DNA from: Heliomicrobium undosum | Lineage (GTDB): Bacteria; Bacillota; Desulfitobacteriia; Heliobacteriales; Heliobacteriaceae | Direction of reading: 5' to 3' | DNA length: 64,000 bases | Assembly (NCBI RefSeq): GCF_009877425.1 | Contig: NZ_WXEY01000005.1 | Span: 1-64,000 of the forward strand | Part shown: positions 59,843 through 64,000 of the stretch, one piece after another | Layout of the letters: each line of letters starts with the position of its first letter | How positions within the stretch are numbered: the stretch's first letter is position 1 | Made by a program: the position numbers and the translations under genes | The notes under the pieces: generated by a model | Database searches by the model: none | What the model saw: the letters and a program-made list of their open reading frames with translations, nothing else | What the model was told of the DNA's origin: nothing

Positions 59843-62800
59843 TTGACTACAAACTCTCTCCCGGCATCGGCGGTCATCCCGGTGCTGATCGAACGGCTGG
59901 AGAACTTGGCCGGCCGCTTTCGCCAGAGCCACGACGAGCACGCCGCCTACGCGGCCGAGGCCCTCATCAGCAAACTGCGCCGGCGCCAGTTGCGCATCGC
60001 TTTTTGCGGCCACGTCTCCGGCGGAAAATCTGCGCTGATCAATGCCCTGATCGGCGATGACATCCTGCCAACCAGCCCCATCCCCTCCAGCGCCAACATC
60101 GTCACCGTCCGCTCCGGACCGGCTTCCGCCCGGGCGCGGCTCAAAAGCGGCGACACGGTCGAACTGGACCTCTTCGCCAACCTCTCCGGGGTGCAGGACC
60201 ACTGCCTCGACAGCGCTGACACCCACTCTGTCGATATCGCCGTTCCCATCGACCTCTTCGGAAGCGCTGTCGACCTCGTGGATACGCCTGGCGTCGACTC
60301 GGCAGAGACGGCCCGCCGACTCGCCGAGGATCCTGCCATCGTCGCCGCCGACGTCATCTTTTATGTCATGGACTACAACCACGTCCAGTCGGAGATCAAC
60401 TTCTCCTTCACCAAGCGCCTCAAGGAGCGCGGGAAGCCAGTCTTCCTGATCGTCAACCAGATCGACAAGCACTGCGACTTTGAACTCGACTTCGACTACT
60501 TTCGGCGCAGTTCCGCCGCCGGTTTCGCAGCCTGGGACATTCGCCCCGAGGGGCTCTTTTTCACCAGCCTGACCGATGGGGCACACCCGGAGAATGAGCT
60601 TCCCCGCCTGAAGGCGCGCCTCCAGGACCTCTTCCGCCATGAAGAGGAACTGCTCGTGGCTTCCGTCCTGCCGGCGGCCCGGCAGTTGATCGATGACCAT
60701 TGCCGACGTCTCGCTGACGCCTACCGGGAGGAACGCCAGCGGCTGCAAGCCCTCCTCGATGCTGCGGAAGACCTGGAAGAAGCGCTGCGGACCTATGGGC
60801 AGGTGAGCCGCCAGGTCGATGAACTGCGGCGCGCGCCCCATCGGCTGCAGGAGGAACTGGACCAGGAGATCCGCCGGATCGTGGAAAACGCCCGCATCAC
60901 CCCCCACACCACATCGGAACTTTCCCGCCGATACCTGGAAAGCCGAAGCCCGGGCTTCAAAGTGGGCTTCCTTTTCTCCGGCGAAAAGACGAAAAAGGAA
61001 ATCGCCGCCCGGCTCGATGCGGTCTATGCGGATTTTCGTCAGCATGTCTCGACACAGTTGGAGTGGCACCTGCGCGACGTCCTCTCCCGGGTGGCCGAAA
61101 GCCACGGGGTGACTGACGGCGATTACATGCAGCGCGCCAACAGCCTCTCGGTCCACTGGGACGCCGACCTGCTTGCCCGGGTGGTGCGCGAAGGCGCCGT
61201 TGCCGGCAACGAGTATATCCACAACTACACCCGCGACATCGCCGCCGAGGTGAAGTCCCTCTATCGCCGGGAAGCCTTGGCCCTGGCCGAAGAGGCTGTC
61301 CAACTGGCGGAAAGGGCCACAGCCCAGCAGCGGGAACAATTGACGCGCCAACTGGAGCCCCTGCAATCCCTGGCTGACGCCGTCAAGACCCTGGACCGGA
61401 TGGATCAGGAGGAACGAAAAAGCCGCAACGAACTGCTGGCCGCCTTGCAGCGCGGACTGCCGGATCCCGTTCCGGTGGAATCGCTGCTCTCCCCTTCTCC
61501 ATCGTCTGCGGACAGCGCGGCAGGGGCAACGGACGGCGATTCCCCTACCGATGCTACCTTGAGCGGCAAAGCCGGCGCTACCGCGCCCGATCCCCTGGCC
61601 GGCCTCGGCCAGGCGCTCCGCGAACAATCGGCGCCGGCGCGCGCCGCCGCCGCCGGCGTATCTGCTTTACACCCCGCCGCCGGATCGATCACCTCGCCTG
61701 CGCTCAGTGACGCAGAGGGCGCAACGGGAACGACGGCAGACGCTCCCCCGGTACTGCAATATACGGCGCAACGACTGCGCCGATGCGCCGCCGCCGTGGC
61801 GCCCCTGCCCGGCTTCGACCATATCGCCGAAGGTCTGGCCAACCGGGCCGAACGGCTGGACAAAAACATCTTCACCGTTGCCCTCTTCGGCGCCTTCAGC
61901 GCCGGCAAGTCGTCAGTGGCCAACGCCCTCCTCGGCCGCCCGGTGCTACCGGTCTCGCCCAACCCGACGACAGCCGCCATCAACAAGATCCTCCCCCCAA
62001 ACGAAGAGAACCCCCATGGCACGGTCCGCGTCCGCCTGAAGACAGCCGCCGACATCGAGAGCGACGTCCTCCATTCCCTCAGTGCCTGCGACATGGCCGC
62101 CTCGAACATGGCCGAAGCGCTGCGGCGGCTCAATGAGATATCCCCCGGCGACATCCACCCCACAGCCAAGCCCCACTACTCCTTCCTCCGGGCCGTCGCC
62201 CGCGGGATCGGCGCCGTCGAGGGTAGCCTGGGCGAGGAGTTGGTCATTGACCTGGACGCCTTCCACGACTATGTGGCTAGCGAGGAAAAAGCCTGTTTTG
62301 TCGAGTGGATCGAACTGTACTACCAATGCCCCCTCACCGCTCGCGGCGTCATGCTCGTCGACACGCCCGGCGCCGACTCGATCAACGCCCGCCATACCGG
62401 CGTCGCCTTCGACTACATCAAAAACGCCGATGCCATCCTCTTTGTCACCTACTTCAACAGCGCCTTCTCCCATGCCGACCGTGACTTCCTCTTCCAACTG
62501 GGGCGGGTGAAAGACAGCTTCGGCCTGGACAAGATGTTCTTCCTGATCAACGCCGCCGACTTAGCCCGCAGCGCCGGCGAACTGGCTGAGGTGCAACGCC
62601 ATGTGACCGAGCGGATCGCCGCCTGCGGCATCCGCAACCCCCGCCTTTACACCGTGTCCAGCCAGACGGCGCTGCTGGCCCGTCTGGGCGAACTGGGGAT
62701 GCTGACGGCCTCCCAGGAAAAGACCTACCGGCAGCGGACAGATTCGCTGGGCCTTGTGCGGGAAGGCGGATCCGGCGGAGTCGAGATCAGCGGAGCGGAG

Positions 62801-63811
62801 ATTGACAGCGCGGGCAAGGCCGTCGGTGCAGGAGCGGCCGGCAGCGTCGCAAGCGAAGGACTGCTCCCCTGGCCGGCAGGTTTTTCCCTCTCCGGCTATG
62901 ACCGTTTTGAAGCCGACTTCTACGGCTTCACCCTCCATGAACTGACCCAGATCGCCGTCTCCGCCGCCGAGGGCGACATGGACCGCTGTCTCGCCGGTCT
63001 GGACGATATGATTGAAGCGGCGCACCTGGACGCGTCGGCGCGCCGGCGCAAACGGGCTGCCTGTGAAACCTCCCGCCTCGACGCCGAACGGGCCGTCAGC
63101 GCCGTCAGCGTCGACGCCGACCGGGATCTCCTGGACAAAGAGGCCGACGAACTGATCTATTACGTCAACCAGCGGATATTCTACCGCTTCGGCGATCTCT
63201 TCGACCGCTACTTCAACCCGTCGGTGCTTCAGGATTCACGAGGCAACATCACGAAAAAAGGCATGCAGCACTGCCTGGAGGAACTGCTGCAGACCTTGGA
63301 AAAAGAACTGGCCCAGGAGATCCGGGCCACGTCGCTGCGCCTGGAGCAGTTTGTCCACAAACGCGCCAGCCAGTACCGGAACAAACTGGCCCAGTCCGTC
63401 GGCGCCGTCGATTCCCGCTGCGTCCTGCCGGCCTACGAACCGGCGACCCTGCCGGCCCTGGAAATTCCGGAGCGGCTCTCCCTCTCCCGGTCAGCAGCCC
63501 TCCGCGTCTTGCCCAACGGGATCAGCAACCCGAAGGATTTCTTCGAGGGTTCCGGCCGAAACCGCCTCCGGTCACAACTGGAGGAAAGCCTGCGTTCCCC
63601 CGTGCAGGCCTACCTGTCCGATGCGTCCGTCGTGGTCAAGGACATCTACGCCCCCCTGCTCGCGCAGACGCTGGAACAGGGACGCCACCGCGCGCAGCAG
63701 GCGGTGGACGACCACTACGCCGGCCTCCTGGCGGCGCTTGATGTGGACTTTGACGTGGCCGCGGCGGAGCGGATCCGGGCGGAACTGGCAATGATGGAAC
63801 GTTCCCTCTAA
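59843..63811 (+). CDS. Tandem dynamin-like GTPase (bacterial DynA/DLP type)
   Basis: About 1322 residues from TTG 59843 (AGGTG upstream); GTG 59837 is an alternative. Two dynamin-type GTPase modules: first P-loop GHVSGGKSALINALIGDDIL (~56) with G3 VDLVDTPGVDSAET and G4 NQIDKH; second P-loop GAFSAGKSSVANALLGRPVL (~683) with G3 MLVDTPGADSIN and a G4-like INAADL. Coiled-coil-rich stalk regions follow each. A low-complexity Ala/Ser/Pro linker lies between them (~545-640). Bacterial two-GTPase dynamins bind and fuse or protect membranes. Both GTPase sites look intact. A terminator follows at 63829-63882. Confidence 0.93.
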   Translation: MTTNSLPASAVIPVLIERLENLAGRFRQSHDEHAAYAAEALISKLRRRQLRIAFCGHVSGGKSALINALIGDDILPTSPIPSSANIVTVRSGPASARARLKSGDTVELDLFANLSGVQDHCLDSADTHSVDIAVPIDLFGSAVDLVDTPGVDSAETARRLAEDPAIVAADVIFYVMDYNHVQSEINFSFTKRLKERGKPVFLIVNQIDKHCDFELDFDYFRRSSAAGFAAWDIRPEGLFFTSLTDGAHPENELPRLKARLQDLFRHEEELLVASVLPAARQLIDDHCRRLADAYREERQRLQALLDAAEDLEEALRTYGQVSRQVDELRRAPHRLQEELDQEIRRIVENARITPHTTSELSRRYLESRSPGFKVGFLFSGEKTKKEIAARLDAVYADFRQHVSTQLEWHLRDVLSRVAESHGVTDGDYMQRANSLSVHWDADLLARVVREGAVAGNEYIHNYTRDIAAEVKSLYRREALALAEEAVQLAERATAQQREQLTRQLEPLQSLADAVKTLDRMDQEERKSRNELLAALQRGLPDPVPVESLLSPSPSSADSAAGATDGDSPTDATLSGKAGATAPDPLAGLGQALREQSAPARAAAAGVSALHPAAGSITSPALSDAEGATGTTADAPPVLQYTAQRLRRCAAAVAPLPGFDHIAEGLANRAERLDKNIFTVALFGAFSAGKSSVANALLGRPVLPVSPNPTTAAINKILPPNEENPHGTVRVRLKTAADIESDVLHSLSACDMAASNMAEALRRLNEISPGDIHPTAKPHYSFLRAVARGIGAVEGSLGEELVIDLDAFHDYVASEEKACFVEWIELYYQCPLTARGVMLVDTPGADSINARHTGVAFDYIKNADAILFVTYFNSAFSHADRDFLFQLGRVKDSFGLDKMFFLINAADLARSAGELAEVQRHVTERIAACGIRNPRLYTVSSQTALLARLGELGMLTASQEKTYRQRTDSLGLVREGGSGGVEISGAEIDSAGKAVGAGAAGSVASEGLLPWPAGFSLSGYDRFEADFYGFTLHELTQIAVSAAEGDMDRCLAGLDDMIEAAHLDASARRRKRAACETSRLDAERAVSAVSVDADRDLLDKEADELIYYVNQRIFYRFGDLFDRYFNPSVLQDSRGNITKKGMQHCLEELLQTLEKELAQEIRATSLRLEQFVHKRASQYRNKLAQSVGAVDSRCVLPAYEPATLPALEIPERLSLSRSAALRVLPNGISNPKDFFEGSGRNRLRSQLEESLRSPVQAYLSDASVVVKDIYAPLLAQTLEQGRHRAQQAVDDHYAGLLAALDVDFDVAAAERIRAELAMMERSL

Positions 63812-63828
63812 ATGTTCTCTGCGATGCG

Positions 63829-63882
63829 CGTCCCTGTAACGGACTGTCCCCTGTGGAGCATGACCTTACAGGGACGTTTTTT
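63829..63882 (+). terminator. Terminator of the dynamin gene
   Basis: CGTCCCTGTAA and TTACAGGGACG pair perfectly (26-base loop), followed by TTTTTT. The remaining 118 bases to the window end show no gene I can support. Confidence 0.88.
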
Positions 63883-64000
63883 CCACCGCCGTTTTTTGCC
63901 ATCACTGAGGCGATTAACGCCAAGCTTCTGGAGGGACACTGATTTCAGTGATCGCACAATCGCGTTCCTGAGAGAGGATTGAAGAAACAGCACGCCCGGG

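Overview
The window is a GC-rich stretch from an endospore-forming, Gram-positive bacterium of the clostridial type. Evidence: the cotJ spore-coat operon, a whiA/yvcK/rapZ cluster, large SpoIVCA-like serine recombinases, SLH and copper-amine-oxidase-like 'stalk' surface proteins, yjdF with its RNA motif, and frequent TTG/GTG starts behind strong AGGAGG sites. The mix of genes looks most like Heliobacteriaceae/Peptococcales; that is an inference and no species is named.

Region 1 (1-10.3 kb) is the most unusual part. It begins with a cotJA (5' end outside the window) and cotJB. The third gene of the operon, cotJC, is present in three pieces: 897-996, 4781-4848 and 9814-10218. Joined, they give one uninterrupted 190-residue CotJC (manganese-catalase-like coat protein), the usual length for the family. 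The two interruptions, 3784 bp and 4965 bp, each carry their own large serine recombinase, and each has a small ORF overlapping the recombinase start, between it and the nearby element end. Each is bounded by a short direct repeat that restores the reading frame exactly. In both cases the two element ends, placed end to end as in an excised circle, form an inverted-repeat attP-like site. This is the architecture of the sigK 'skin' element, but with two independent elements in one sporulation gene. The cargo is a GAF/HD-GYP protein (element 1), and two stalk-domain exported proteins plus decayed remnants of a second recombinase cassette, an HxlR regulator and a quinone-reductase-like gene (element 2).

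Region 2 (10.5-17.4 kb): a CHASE2 class III nucleotidyl cyclase on the plus strand. Then, on the minus strand, come smpB, an HD hydrolase, a PaaI-type thioesterase overlapping tatA, a membrane pyrophosphatase (hppA) and secG.

Region 3 (17.6-29.3 kb), all minus strand: the lower glycolytic operon in the order gap-pgk-tpiA-gpmI-eno, with rpoN (sigma-54) just upstream of gap. Upstream of that is rapZ-yvcK-whiA followed by a hexapeptide acyltransferase.

Region 4 (29.4-46.6 kb): malQ overlapping a GH13 amylase, a Cof-type HAD phosphatase, a YvlD-like membrane protein, uvrC, pgi, a DUF212/YuiD-like membrane protein, a two-domain C-type lectin protein, uvrA, a YmaF-like His-rich protein and a uvrB with an unusual long C-terminal region.

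Region 5 (46.8-64 kb): small membrane proteins; yjdF preceded by a promoter and a yjdF-type RNA; and a secreted DUF6612-like protein. A histidine kinase and an NtrC-type activator follow, with an intact sigma-54 promoter directly downstream driving a NapH-like polyferredoxin, and rpoN lies in the same window. The rest is a BASS/ACR3-family transporter, a large SLH surface protein, a UDP-glucose dehydrogenase and a very large tandem dynamin-like GTPase. No rRNA, tRNA or CRISPR array was seen.
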